Below, piece after piece: positions 34,503 through 44,300 of a stretch of 64,000 bases of DNA. The stretch's first letter is position 1, and the number at the start of each line of letters is the position of its first letter. This stretch comes from Phycisphaerae bacterium (lineage in GTDB: Bacteria; Chloroflexota; Anaerolineae; 4572-78; J111): the NCBI GenBank assembly GCA_028285035.1, contig JANQQF010000038.1:186001-250000 (forward strand). The letters run 5' to 3'. The notes beneath the pieces were generated by a model, which did no database searches, had not been told where the DNA came from, and saw nothing but the letters and a program-made list of their open reading frames with translations. Position numbers and translations under genes: made by a program.

Positions 34503-37331
34503 CTAATCCTTAATCACTGTCGGTAAATAAATCTGTATATCGGTAGTATCGATCTCTGGATCAGGGTCAGGCACCGTTTCCGCCTCTAGTGAAGCAAAGG
34601 TAGCAAACTCGGTCAGGTGGCAAATGGGCACAGTAATTCGATTTTTATCAACCTTGCGCACATAACCCCCACAAGCCGTATCAACCCACTGGCGTTGATC
34701 TGGATCCCAATGGTGCAGCGTCAAACTCGCCTCATCCAGTCCCGCCACATCCTCATCAAGATAGGTCAACGTCACTGAAATCGGTTGGTCAAAGGTGAAA
34801 TCAGGAAGTAGCTGCCCATCACGGAAGGCATCCAGCCGAAATGCATTGGCGGCAAAAACAAAGTTAGGTGGTCCACCCAACGACATGTTAAGTGCTGTAA
34901 ACGATAGTGTCGTCTCCTCTGTGACCGCCCCGTTCGGTAAGGTGATTTCAACATCCCGCTCATCATCACCCAGGAAACTCAACAAGGTATCTTCATCCGG
35001 CTCAACCTGATGGGGCTGGGGCAAATGGTCGACACTACACCAATCAGGCCAAGCCAACCCCTCCACGTCGTTGAACTTATCCGTGTCGAAGCTGCTGGTC
35101 AAGACCAATTCTGCTTCATCACCGCTGACATCAATCGCGTAGATGTTAAATTGGCTACTGTGATGCATCCCCGCCAAAAGCAAGCCATCGGGTCGAAACT
35201 CAAGTCCCTCGATCCGCCCGCTCGGTAGATCATCCACGTCAAATTCGTGCGTAATCGGGCCGCCATCGGTGTAGCTATACAAATCTTTACCGGCCCCGGC
35301 CCACAACTTGGTGCCATCAGGTGACCAAGCCAAACTTTCAGCCTGGAAGGGGCAGAGCACCTCAAGGGTGGCCGTACCTGTGGCTGGATCGATCTGAATG
35401 ATCCCCCGCCGACTACTTGGCCCCGCTTTAGCAAAGCCCCACAACGTACCATCAGGACGGAAAGCGAGCGCGTCTACCTCTTTGAAACCTTGCCATGTCT
35501 CCGTCTGGATCGGGCCAACCAATACCAATTCACTGGTTAACGGATCAAGCCTGAATAGCTCGCTGGTTTTGCTGCCTTCGTAGCTTTTGACTGTATAAAG
35601 CTGACGATTAATCGGGTCAATTTCCAAAGCTTCAATATCAGCATTAGGGTAGGGCGGCCCATAAACATTGACCCCACCTTCCAGTGTGGTGAAGTTGACT
35701 GTGAATAACTGTGATTTGCTAGAGCCTTTGTCGTGAACGGCATAAAGTTGACAGGTCAAGCCCGCAAAACGGATACGATGACGATCCGGTAGGGATTGAT
35801 AATGGCCCGCTGCATTCACCGCCCGTGCTTCGACCCACCAAGGCCGATTTAGGTCAGGCATATCCAAATCAAGCTCCCAGTTCGGCCCGTTCAAGGTGGC
35901 AGCTTGCCAATCACCATAGCCTTTGAGCCGAACCTCAACGGCGACCGCATCCGCGCTGACTGTACCACTCACCCGCAGCGGGTCTGAGATGACCACCTCG
36001 GCCATCATGGGCGTCTCGATTACCGCGACCGGGGCAGTCAAGGTGTTGTACAACACCGCCAAATCGTGATAGAAGCCGACTACACCCACATCTAAACTGC
36101 CATTCCCATCAAGATCACTCAAGGTTAAGGCATCGGGCCGATAGCGACTGGCGTAGGGTAGATCGGCGATGGTGTAATCAGCCAAGGTGTGGTCATCATT
36201 CTGGGTATAGATGCTCAAGGTGCGCCAGCCCTCATTGACCAAGACGACATCATTCAAGCCATCGTGGTCAACATCGCCAATGGTCACCGCCCCTGGCAGA
36301 TGGTAGGCTTCATAAACCTGAGGTGGGAGTAGAAGGCCGTAGCCATAGCTATCCTGCACAAAGACATTGAGATATGCCTTCGGACTATTGCCCCCAGCCG
36401 TCACCACCAGATCATCCAGCCCATCGCCCGTTACATCACCAACGGCAATGCTGTGGGGCAAATAGCCGCCCGTTTCGGGGGAGAGGGTGTAGCTCTCGCT
36501 GAAAGCGCCCTCATCCTGAACAAAAATGATAACCGAATCGGTGGTGAAGCCCGCTCCCCGTAAAGCGGCCAGATCATCGTCCCCGTCGTTGTCCAGATCA
36601 CCCACGGCTAAATCGTCAAAGCCGCCCGTTTCGTAGGGGAGATCCAGCAGGAAATCCTGCCCCACCGCACTGTTAGCCCACAAGCGGACCATTTCATCAA
36701 ACGGCGTGATCGCGGCCAAATCATCCCACAGGTCGCCATCAAAATCACCTGCTGCCAACGCATTGGGGGCGGCCCCCAAGTCAATCAGCACGGGGCCTGT
36801 CAAGGCCGAGGTTGGCGAAATGGTTTGGGTATAGAAGGCCAGTTGTTCACCTCCAGCTAAGGCCATCACCACATCATCCCGCCCATCGAGATTGAGATCG
36901 GTGCGCAACATCGCCTCCGGGTCCGAGCCAGCCGGTAGCCTCTGTTGCTCGGTCAGTGGATCACCCGCCGTTCGACTGTAGGCCAGTAGTTGTTCATCGT
37001 TGGCTTCGTCAAAGTAGAAAGCCGTCGCCCCTACCACGTCATTGCGCCCATCGCTGTTAAAATCGCCACTGGCTACCACCTGTGGCCAACTGCCCAACGC
37101 GGTGGTGGTGTAGGGCTGCAAATAGGGGAAGAGCGGGGCGGTTGATTGCACTGCAATCCCACCTTCCCCCTGCTCATACGCCGGCGGCATCAGCCCCAAC
37201 GCCGCTTTGTAGTGCAACGGCGGGTCTGTTGGTTCCTGCGCTGTCGTCGGCTGGGCCACATACAGCCCCACTAGCCCTATCATCACCACAAACACAAGCC
37301 CACCTAATCTCAGAAATCGATTGACGTTCAT
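34503..37331 (-). CDS. Secreted FG-GAP/VCBS-repeat protein
   Basis: The protein has 942 aa from ATG 37331, which has AGGAC upstream and begins a signal peptide (MNVNRFLRLGGLVFVVMIGL). A longer in-frame start at 37430 only translates the CGCAGAG repeat and is rejected. About seven FG-GAP-type calcium loops (GDFNSDGRNDVV, GDLDNDGDDDLA, GDVTGDGLDDLV and similar) span residues ~85-440 and predict a beta-propeller. A second propeller-like region (about 530-790) has LAWSPDG and LEFRPDG repeats. The C-terminus carries a ZU5-like segment (ITLPNGAVTEETTLSF) also seen in the RHS protein. It is probably an exported adhesin or glycan-binding surface protein. Confidence 0.82.
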   Translation of the reverse strand: MNVNRFLRLGGLVFVVMIGLVGLYVAQPTTAQEPTDPPLHYKAALGLMPPAYEQGEGGIAVQSTAPLFPYLQPYTTTALGSWPQVVASGDFNSDGRNDVVGATAFYFDEANDEQLLAYSRTAGDPLTEQQRLPAGSDPEAMLRTDLNLDGRDDVVMALAGGEQLAFYTQTISPTSALTGPVLIDLGAAPNALAAGDFDGDLWDDLAAITPFDEMVRLWANSAVGQDFLLDLPYETGGFDDLAVGDLDNDGDDDLAALRGAGFTTDSVIIFVQDEGAFSESYTLSPETGGYLPHSIAVGDVTGDGLDDLVVTAGGNSPKAYLNVFVQDSYGYGLLLPPQVYEAYHLPGAVTIGDVDHDGLNDVVLVNEGWRTLSIYTQNDDHTLADYTIADLPYASRYRPDALTLSDLDGNGSLDVGVVGFYHDLAVLYNTLTAPVAVIETPMMAEVVISDPLRVSGTVSADAVAVEVRLKGYGDWQAATLNGPNWELDLDMPDLNRPWWVEARAVNAAGHYQSLPDRHRIRFAGLTCQLYAVHDKGSSKSQLFTVNFTTLEGGVNVYGPPYPNADIEALEIDPINRQLYTVKSYEGSKTSELFRLDPLTSELVLVGPIQTETWQGFKEVDALAFRPDGTLWGFAKAGPSSRRGIIQIDPATGTATLEVLCPFQAESLAWSPDGTKLWAGAGKDLYSYTDGGPITHEFDVDDLPSGRIEGLEFRPDGLLLAGMHHSSQFNIYAIDVSGDEAELVLTSSFDTDKFNDVEGLAWPDWCSVDHLPQPHQVEPDEDTLLSFLGDDERDVEITLPNGAVTEETTLSFTALNMSLGGPPNFVFAANAFRLDAFRDGQLLPDFTFDQPISVTLTYLDEDVAGLDEASLTLHHWDPDQRQWVDTACGGYVRKVDKNRITVPICHLTEFATFASLEAETVPDPDPEIDTTDIQIYLPTVIKD

Positions 37332-37356
37332 TGCTCGTCCTTTCTCTTTATCTTCC

Positions 37357-37419
37357 CTCAGCGACCTCTGCGCCTCCGCGGTGCATCGAACCAACCGCAG
37401 AGACGCAGAGGTCGCTGAG
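37357..37419. repeat. CGCAGAG inverted repeat, copy 3
   Basis: Arms CTCAGCGACCTCTGCG (from 37357) and CGCAGAGGTCGCTGAG (ending 37419) form a long stem of about 26 bp with an 11-base loop. It lies between the FG-GAP gene and the intact GxxExxY gene. Confidence 0.85.
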
Positions 37420-37426
37420 ACATTTT

Positions 37427-37810
37427 TCATTCCCTCAAATTTAACACCCGTCGTCGCACCCCATCCTTCAGCACCTCGACGTTGAAATTAATCAGCAACC
37501 CCACCGACCAGCCACCTAACTTCAAGTATGTCAGCAACTGTGCCTCGTGGATCGGCAACAGACTCTCTACCGCCTTCAACTCCACCACCACCTGCTTCGC
37601 CACCAGCACATCCAGCCGATAGCCTGCCTCAAGCTGCACCCCCTTGTAGCTCACGGGCAGAGGCCGTTGTCGTTCAAACGGAATACCCCGCAAATCCAAC
37701 TCCCGACACAAACACACCTCATACGACGACTCCAACAACCCTGGTCCCAAGCTCCGATGGACCTCCATCGCCGCCCCAATCACCGCGTGGGTGATTTCAT
37801 TGATGTGCAT
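37427..37810 (-). CDS. GxxExxY protein (PD-(D/E)XK-like family)
   Basis: The 127-aa protein carries the diagnostic GLLESSY motif (Gly-X2-Glu-X2-Tyr). A nuclease-fold-like core follows, with [18 protein letters not shown] containing Asp and Glu-Leu-Lys positioned like the D...ExK residues of PD-(D/E)XK enzymes, and a C-terminal [19 protein letters not shown]. The biochemical role is not established. Members commonly stand alone among repeats, as here. ATG 37810 is preferred over 37816 because it leaves a six-base spacing from GAGGGA. It lies between CGCAGAG copies 3 and 4 and has a broken paralogue next door. Confidence 0.85.
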   Translation of the reverse strand: MHINEITHAVIGAAMEVHRSLGPGLLESSYEVCLCRELDLRGIPFERQRPLPVSYKGVQLEAGYRLDVLVAKQVVVELKAVESLLPIHEAQLLTYLKLGGWSVGLLINFNVEVLKDGVRRRVLNLRE

Positions 37811-37840
37811 AATCATTCCCTCTTTCTCTTTCTCTGCGTC

Positions 37841-37895
37841 CCTCTGCGCCTCTGCGGTGAGTTAATCAGACCGCAGAGGCGCAGAGATCGCTGAG
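37841..37895. repeat. CGCAGAG inverted repeat, copy 4
   Basis: Arms CTCTGCGCCTCTGCGGT (37842-37858) and ACCGCAGAGGCGCAGAG (37870-37886), with an 11-base loop. It separates the intact GxxExxY gene from the broken copy. Confidence 0.85.
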
Positions 37896-37901
37896 ACATT
37901 C

Positions 37902-38219
37902 TCATTCCTTCAAATGCAACATTCGTCGTAGGCCGACCTCCGCCAGGGAATTTATTCCCTGGCTACTTTAGGTAAAAGCCTGCTGAAGCAGACTGGGCAA
38001 ATAGGGGGCTTGAGCCTCCTTGAACCTACGATAGCGTGGTGGCTTCAGTCCCACGCGAAGGCTGGGACAAAGGCCGCTGCCGCTCAAACGGAGTACCCCA
38101 CAAATCCAACTCCCGACACAAACATACCTCATACGACGACTCGAGCAATCCCGGCCCAAGCTCCGATGGACCTCCATCGCCGCCCCAATCACAGCGTGGG
38201 TGATTTCATTGACGTGCAT
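37902..38219 (-). pseudogene. Broken GxxExxY gene copy (frameshift plus inserted repeat)
   Basis: The first 22 codons ([20 protein letters not shown]...) are nearly identical to the intact neighbour. One base is then missing after the HRSLG codons (GGGCC instead of GGGACC), so the GxxExxY motif is lost. The nucleotide match continues in the other frame to about 38070. The middle is then replaced by an unrelated repeat (about 37930-38065). The last codons (RRMLHLKE, stop at 37902) again match the end of the intact gene (RRVLNLRE). It is a tandem duplicate now inactivated. Confidence 0.85.
37932..38065. repeat. Inserted repeat with AAGCCTGCTGAAGCAG and GAATAAATTCCC palindromes
   Basis: Several short palindromic words (GGGAATTTATTCCC-type, AAGCCTGCTGAAGCAGACT, a GTGGCTTCAGTCCCACGCG block) are packed into the middle of the broken GxxExxY gene. 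Similar compound repeats are common in planctomycete and Chloroflexota genomes. The borders are approximate, taken from where similarity to the intact gene stops and resumes. Confidence 0.6.
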
Positions 38220-38242
38220 AATCGTTCTCTCTCTTTTTCTTT

Positions 38243-38292
38243 GTGCGCCTCTGCGGTGAGCAAAATATACCGCAGAGGCGCAGAGGTCACGG
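38243..38292. repeat. CGCAGAG inverted repeat, copy 5
   Basis: Arms GCGCCTCTGCGGT (38246-38258) and ACCGCAGAGGCGC (38269-38281), extended to CAGAGGTCACGG. It lies between the RHS gene stop and the broken GxxExxY gene. Confidence 0.85.
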
Positions 38293-38339
38293 AAATGTTG
38301 TATTGAGGTACGTCCCCAACATAGTTACTATGTCTATGT

Positions 38340-41300
38340 TTATACCCTTCGAGCAAACCTAGCGTTAAATATTATCGCAAGTTTTGTCGTTAATTTAAGA
38401 GACTTTGTACGATCAACGTATCGTAGATTATCCGCCTTATGCATCTCTATTAGTTTGTTGTACCCATGCATTGTCCAATACTTGACGGCCTCCGATGCGT
38501 CTTCATTGTATCTTTCTTTTTTCCAGAGTTTTACCAGTTCCCAAGTGGCCTCTTTACTTAACCCCATTGCTGCACTAAACATACCAATCCCTATATAATT
38601 GACTTCACTTCGTTTATCACACCTATTGTGTTTGGAGAAACATACTTCTGTGTCGTCAAAATGCGCATTCCAAAATGGGGTATCAAATTCAGCCAACCTG
38701 AATAAATCTGACACTGTCTGATCTCCCGGAGGATTTAGCTTTAAATCCTCATATATTGCTTGTTCAAGATTACGAAATTGTTGAGAATTAATAGGATCAT
38801 CTTCTGAAACATATTGGAATATCCCCCCACTCTTGTAACATTTCGAATAAGATGCCCCACCCAAATATGGGGAACAGGCTAACCATCCATGTAAATCAAG
38901 GTAACCAATTGGATTATTTCCTACATACCCATATCGATGCAACGTTCGGGGATCACGCACTCGTCCCCGATAGCTATCCTGACTCAACCACACGCCCTTA
39001 CTCGGATCATAATACCGCGCATAAAAGTGATACAGCCCCGTCTCAGGATCGTACTCTTGGCCCGTGTAACTGTAGCGGGTGAGGCTGGTGGGGGTGGTGA
39101 GTTGTTGGCCGTAGTCGTCGTAGTAGACGAGATTGGTGGGGGTGCCGCTGGCGTCGGTGAGGTCGGTGAGGCTGCCCAAGCCATCGGTATGGGTCCAGTG
39201 GACATCGCCGGAGAAGCTACGGCTGGGATCGGGCAGGCGTTCGATTTGGGCGATGCCGCCGTTGGCCCAGTAGTAGTAGGTGGCGATGGTTTCGTCGTGG
39301 GTGGTTTCGTAATCGGCCACGGGGTCGAGTCCGTTGAACACATATTCAATTGTGAATTGTGAATGATGGACGTTCTTACGGACGCGGCGACCGTAGCCGT
39401 CGTAGGTGTAGGTGGCGGAGAGGGTGAGGCTGCCGTCGGTGGTTTGCTCGATGTGGGTGAGGCGGTTTTCGTAGTCGTAAGTGTAGGTGGTGTGTCGGAT
39501 GGTGTCGTCGGGCAGGGTTTCGATTTCCTCGATGCGGTTGCCGTTGTCGTCGTATTGTAACGTGATGCGTGATGCGTGATGCGTGATTTCGGTGAGCTGG
39601 TTGGCTTCGTTGTAGGTGTAGGTATCGTTGATCGCTGTGTCGGGGCGTACGGGGGCGACCTCATCGGTTGGATCGACCTTTTGAGGAACACCAGCCAAGT
39701 TCAGGCGATTACCGACCCAGTCGAAGTCGTAATCGAGAGCTTGGCCTTGGTCGGTGTTTGATTCGATGAGCCGATCCAGGGCATCGTAGCGGTACTGTTT
39801 GATGGTGGTGACGGGCACGGGGCTGCCGTCACCGGGGAAGGTGCGGAGTTCGGCTATCTGGGTGCGGTTGCCTACCCGATCCATCTGATAGGCAAAGGCA
39901 GAGAAGGTGGTCGTGGCCTGCTGGTGGGTCAGATTGACCAGCCGATTGGCCTCGTCGTAGTTGTATGCGGTTGTCGTATCATTGGGGCGGGCGATGGTAA
40001 TGAGATTGCCCACCGGGTCATACTGATACAGGATTTGCTGGCCGAAATGATCCTCCAGACGGCTCAGTTGGTTACGCGGATCGTAATCATAGCCGACGGG
40101 TTGTCCGTTCGGGTACATTAATTCGATCAGGTTGCCGACCGCGTCGTAGCTGCGGCTGAGACTGTGGCCCTGCCAATCGGTGCTGACCAGCGGACGATTG
40201 AGGGCGTCATAGCTGGTGCGGTGACAATCCCCCTCGGCCACCAGCCAATCACACATTTCGATCTCATTGCCCGCCAAATCATACCCAAAAATGACCGAGC
40301 TAACGTCGGGGTACTCAATTGCGGCCAGTCGGTTTAGAGCGTCGTAGTTGTAGCGGGTCAGGTCGCCATTCCCATCAATCCGGCTTAACAGATTGCCCAC
40401 CGCGTCGTAGCTGTATTGCCATGTCTGACCCAGCGGGTTGACCTCGCCCCGCAGTTGGTTTCGCAGATCGTAGTTAAAGCGGGTGATGTGATTGTTCGCG
40501 TCGGTGATGCCGACCAGATTGTCCGCCGGATCATACTCATAGGTAGTCGGGTGATCCAAGGCGTCGATGACAGCCTGAAGCCGATCCAGGGCATCATAGT
40601 GATAGCGGGTGATGTGCCCGTTCGCGTCAGCCATCGCGATGATGTTGCCGTGAAGATCGCGCTCATAAGTGGTGCTGTGCCCCAGCGCGTTCGTCTCGCG
40701 GACCAAACGGTGCAGCGGATCATACTCGTAGATGGTGGGATGGTGGTTGGCATCGGTTAGCTGCGTCAAGTTGTAATCGGCGTCATAGCTGAGATGGGTG
40801 CTATGCCCCAGCGGGTCGGTAATCTGTATGGGCAGCCCGACCTTGTTGTAGGCAGTGTGCGTAGTGTGCCCCTTAGCATCGGTTACGCTGACCGGATTAT
40901 CCTCATTGTCGTAGTTGTAAATCGTTTGCCCTGCCAAGGGGTCAGTGACGGTATGTAGGTTATCATTCTCGTCATAGCTCAAGTGGGTGGCAAAGCCCCG
41001 GGGAGAGGTGATAACCGTGGTGTTGCCCACCGGATCATAGGCAAAGCGGGTCACGGGTCGCTGTGGGCCGGGTTCACCGGGCACATCCACAGCAGGCTGG
41101 CTAATCGCCTTGAGGCGATCCAACACATCGTAGCTGTAATCGGTGCGTTCGTTACGGGCATCAATGACGGCGGTCAGATTGTCCACGGGGTCGTACAAAT
41201 AGCGGGTCACCGCTGCCAGCGGGTCAATCGCCTGCACCAAATTATCGACCTCATCATACTCATAACGGGTCACCTCGCCACGCGGTCCCGTCACCTGCAC

Positions 41301-44300
41301 CAACCGATCTTCGGCGTCATAGCAGTAGGTGGTGGTGTGCCCCGCCGCGTCGGTCAAGGTGTGCAAGCGGTCCATCGCATCGTAACGCAACTCGGTGCGC
41401 TGGCCCAGCGGCGCAATAATCGTGGTCAGGTTGTCATTCGCGTCATACTGATAGGTCGTGGTGGCGTTCTTGGGGTCAATGATCGCTGTCAGACGGCCCG
41501 TCGCATCATACTCATAATGGGTGGTAAAGCCTCGGCGGTCGGTCATTGCCGTGCGCCGATACAGCTTGTCGTAGGCATAGCGCAGCCACTCGCCATGAGA
41601 AAAATCACGCTCCGCTGTCAGTTTCAAATTTTCGTCATATTGAAACTCACTGACCACCCCCCGCCGGTCGGTGCTATTGACAAGAAGATCATTTTTGTCA
41701 TATTCAAAGAACGTCGGCTTTGCTTTGGGGTCAATGATCTCGATGATATTGTCGTTGTTATCGTATACGAAGGTGACGGTGTGACTGTTAGCGTCGGTGT
41801 AGGTTTCTTCGCGGCTGGTGACGTCGTAAGTTGAAAATGTGGTGTTGCCTGCGGTATCGATGGTCTGCTCTAAATTGCCCTCGGCATCATAGATGAAAGC
41901 GGTGGCGTGTGTGTTGGCATCGGTAATACGGGTGGGTTGGCCCCAGGGATTGTACGTAATATCGGTTTCGGCCCCGTTCGCTGCCTGACTATAAATCAAA
42001 TTGCCTTGCCCATCATAGGTATACAGCCAGGTATGGTTGAGGGCGTTGGTCATCGAGATCATCTGATTGAATTCGTCATATCCCCAGCGAGTCACATCTT
42101 CACCATAGCCCTCTACCGCACAACTGGCCAGAGGGTCGTGTCGTTCGGTCAGGTTGCCTTGGTCGTCGTAGACATAGCGGGTGGTGTGACCGTTCGGATC
42201 GATCTCAGAGATTAAATTGTAGTCGACATCGTAGCTATACACGGTGGTGTGTCCCAATGGATCGATCATTTCGATCAACCGATATTGGTCATCGTGGAGG
42301 TAGGTCGTTTCCAGCCCCAGATTGTCGGTGAAGATAGTGGCGGTCAGGTCTGCTGTTTGGGTAATGGTGAAGACACTGGTGCTGCCGCTGGCATCCACCT
42401 GCTCCCATACTCGCCCCTCCTCATCGTAGGTGTTTTTGAGATAGGTGATGTTTTCAGGGTCGGTCGTGTCGGTTAAATAGCCATTTTTGTCATAGTCGTA
42501 GGTGATGTCATCACCTCGCGCATTTGTCACCATCTCCAAGCGCCCCTCAGCATAGGCCAAGGAAATGTTTCGGCCATCAACCAATGTCACGCTTTCAAGC
42601 AAGTCATCCCCGTTGTATCTGAATTTATAAGGTCGCCCCACCCGATCCGTCACTGTGGTGAGCAACTCATCGGTGTAAGCCAAGCCAAACAACAGGCCAT
42701 TTCGATCCGCAATTTCCAGTAGTAGACCCGCATCATCAAAGGTGTAGGTCATAAAGTCAGTGGTGGTCAAGGTGAATCCTGTGGCTGTTTTCATCAAGGT
42801 GTGATAGATTCCCGCCTCGCCAGTGTAGCCACCACTCCCATCGGGATAAAAGGAGATGCCGGAACCATCCTCCTGCTTAAAAATTACCTCACCATTTGGC
42901 AGTTCTGTTAGAAATAGATTGAATGTGTGGGTCCAACCTCGCCCCAAGGGGCCTTTGAAGTGATCTTTTGAGTTGTAGGCCAGATTAAAGCGGAATGGTT
43001 GCCCCGGTGCCTCGACGCGGAGTAGTGACTTGAAGTAATAATAATTCTGCGTCCCCATATTGACTGGATCAGCAGCCATTTTCGCTTGATGAACTAGTTC
43101 ACCGAGATAACGATCCTCTCTGTCACTGGCATAAGCGTTATATAGCGTGATGGGGGGTTCCTCGATGTATAACGGATAGGAGGCACGAATTGAAAATCCA
43201 TTGTTTACATCAATATTGCGCCACTCCTGTCGTAAAATCGTGGCTTGGTCTGTGGGCGGAGGGATTGTAACTGTTGTTGACAACTCTGCCGAGCCTGTTA
43301 AATTTGGGCTGCCATCGGCTCGATGGGTTGAACCAGAGGGTAAAACAGGTGCCATAATAGAAGTTTCCCCAGAGATTGCCCCATCTGTGTCAACCAACAT
43401 TCTGAACACTTCATAGATGATGTTGGTATCTAACGGGGCGGCCAGGGGGTCTCTCCGGCTATCAGCGTCTTGGTCCCAGAACCACACTTCCCCAACATCT
43501 GCTGGAGCAACTGTATAGAAACTCCAATTTGTTAATTCACCCAGCTTTGTTGGCGGAACGTAAACATTGATCGCGTTTTTTGCCGTATCAGCGTAGATGT
43601 ATCCATTAGCTCTGACCATAAAGGCGTTGAGAATGTTATTTTGAGCACCATCCCATTGAATATCCAGCAAATAACCTTTGTAATCGGGGGACAAATCGGA
43701 AATGGTGCCGCTGCTATTGTCAATGAGTTGTGGGCTACTCCAGGCATCTTGCGGCATTCCATCATTGTAGAACGTGTCCAGGAGTGTACCAGAGCTACAA
43801 AGATCTGCTTTACCGCTGGGACAATCATAGACGCGAAAGACTGTCCTGCCACCGCTTCCAGGTGTTGATGAATCATAGGGGCTCGTCGGCGTACCAAAGT
43901 AACCATCAAAAATCTCGATACTAAAGTTTGTGTCGCTAATCGGGACGTGGATCACTAACTGGATGGGATTATAGGCGGCAAAGAGATCGGGTCCTGGAGC
44001 CGAGAGCATCAGGAATTTTTGGGATGTTGGGAGACACATAATATCGGGGAAGCATTTGTTGATCGTCGTTGCAGCCGTGATGGAGATTGAGGCTAAGGCA
44101 AATACAGAAAAGTGATCAGTTTCAACCGTTACTTGTTGAGTGCTGTCATTGAGTGTGCTACTCAACCGTTGCCAGGTTGGTGTGCTACTACCGTAATACA
44201 CCACCTCCAATGTTTCCTCACTCCCCCCGAGCTGTTGGAGCTTGTCTACATCGTAATTAAGTTGCAGTGTCAATGATTTTAAAAATGTTGTTACAGGTGT

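Noticed and set aside
37332..37430. N-terminal extension of the FG-GAP protein to ATG 37430
   Set aside because: The extension is only a translation of the CGCAGAG repeat; ATG 37331 has a ribosome binding site and starts a signal peptide.
37528..37894. Plus-strand ORFs of 88-115 codons opposite the GxxExxY gene
   Set aside because: Pro/Ser/His-rich antisense readings of a recognised gene; no ribosome binding site.
40983..41834. 283-codon plus-strand ORF, and other long plus-strand ORFs, opposite the RHS gene
   Set aside because: They are antisense shadows of the repetitive YD-repeat coding sequence; their translations have repeat-driven composition and no domain.
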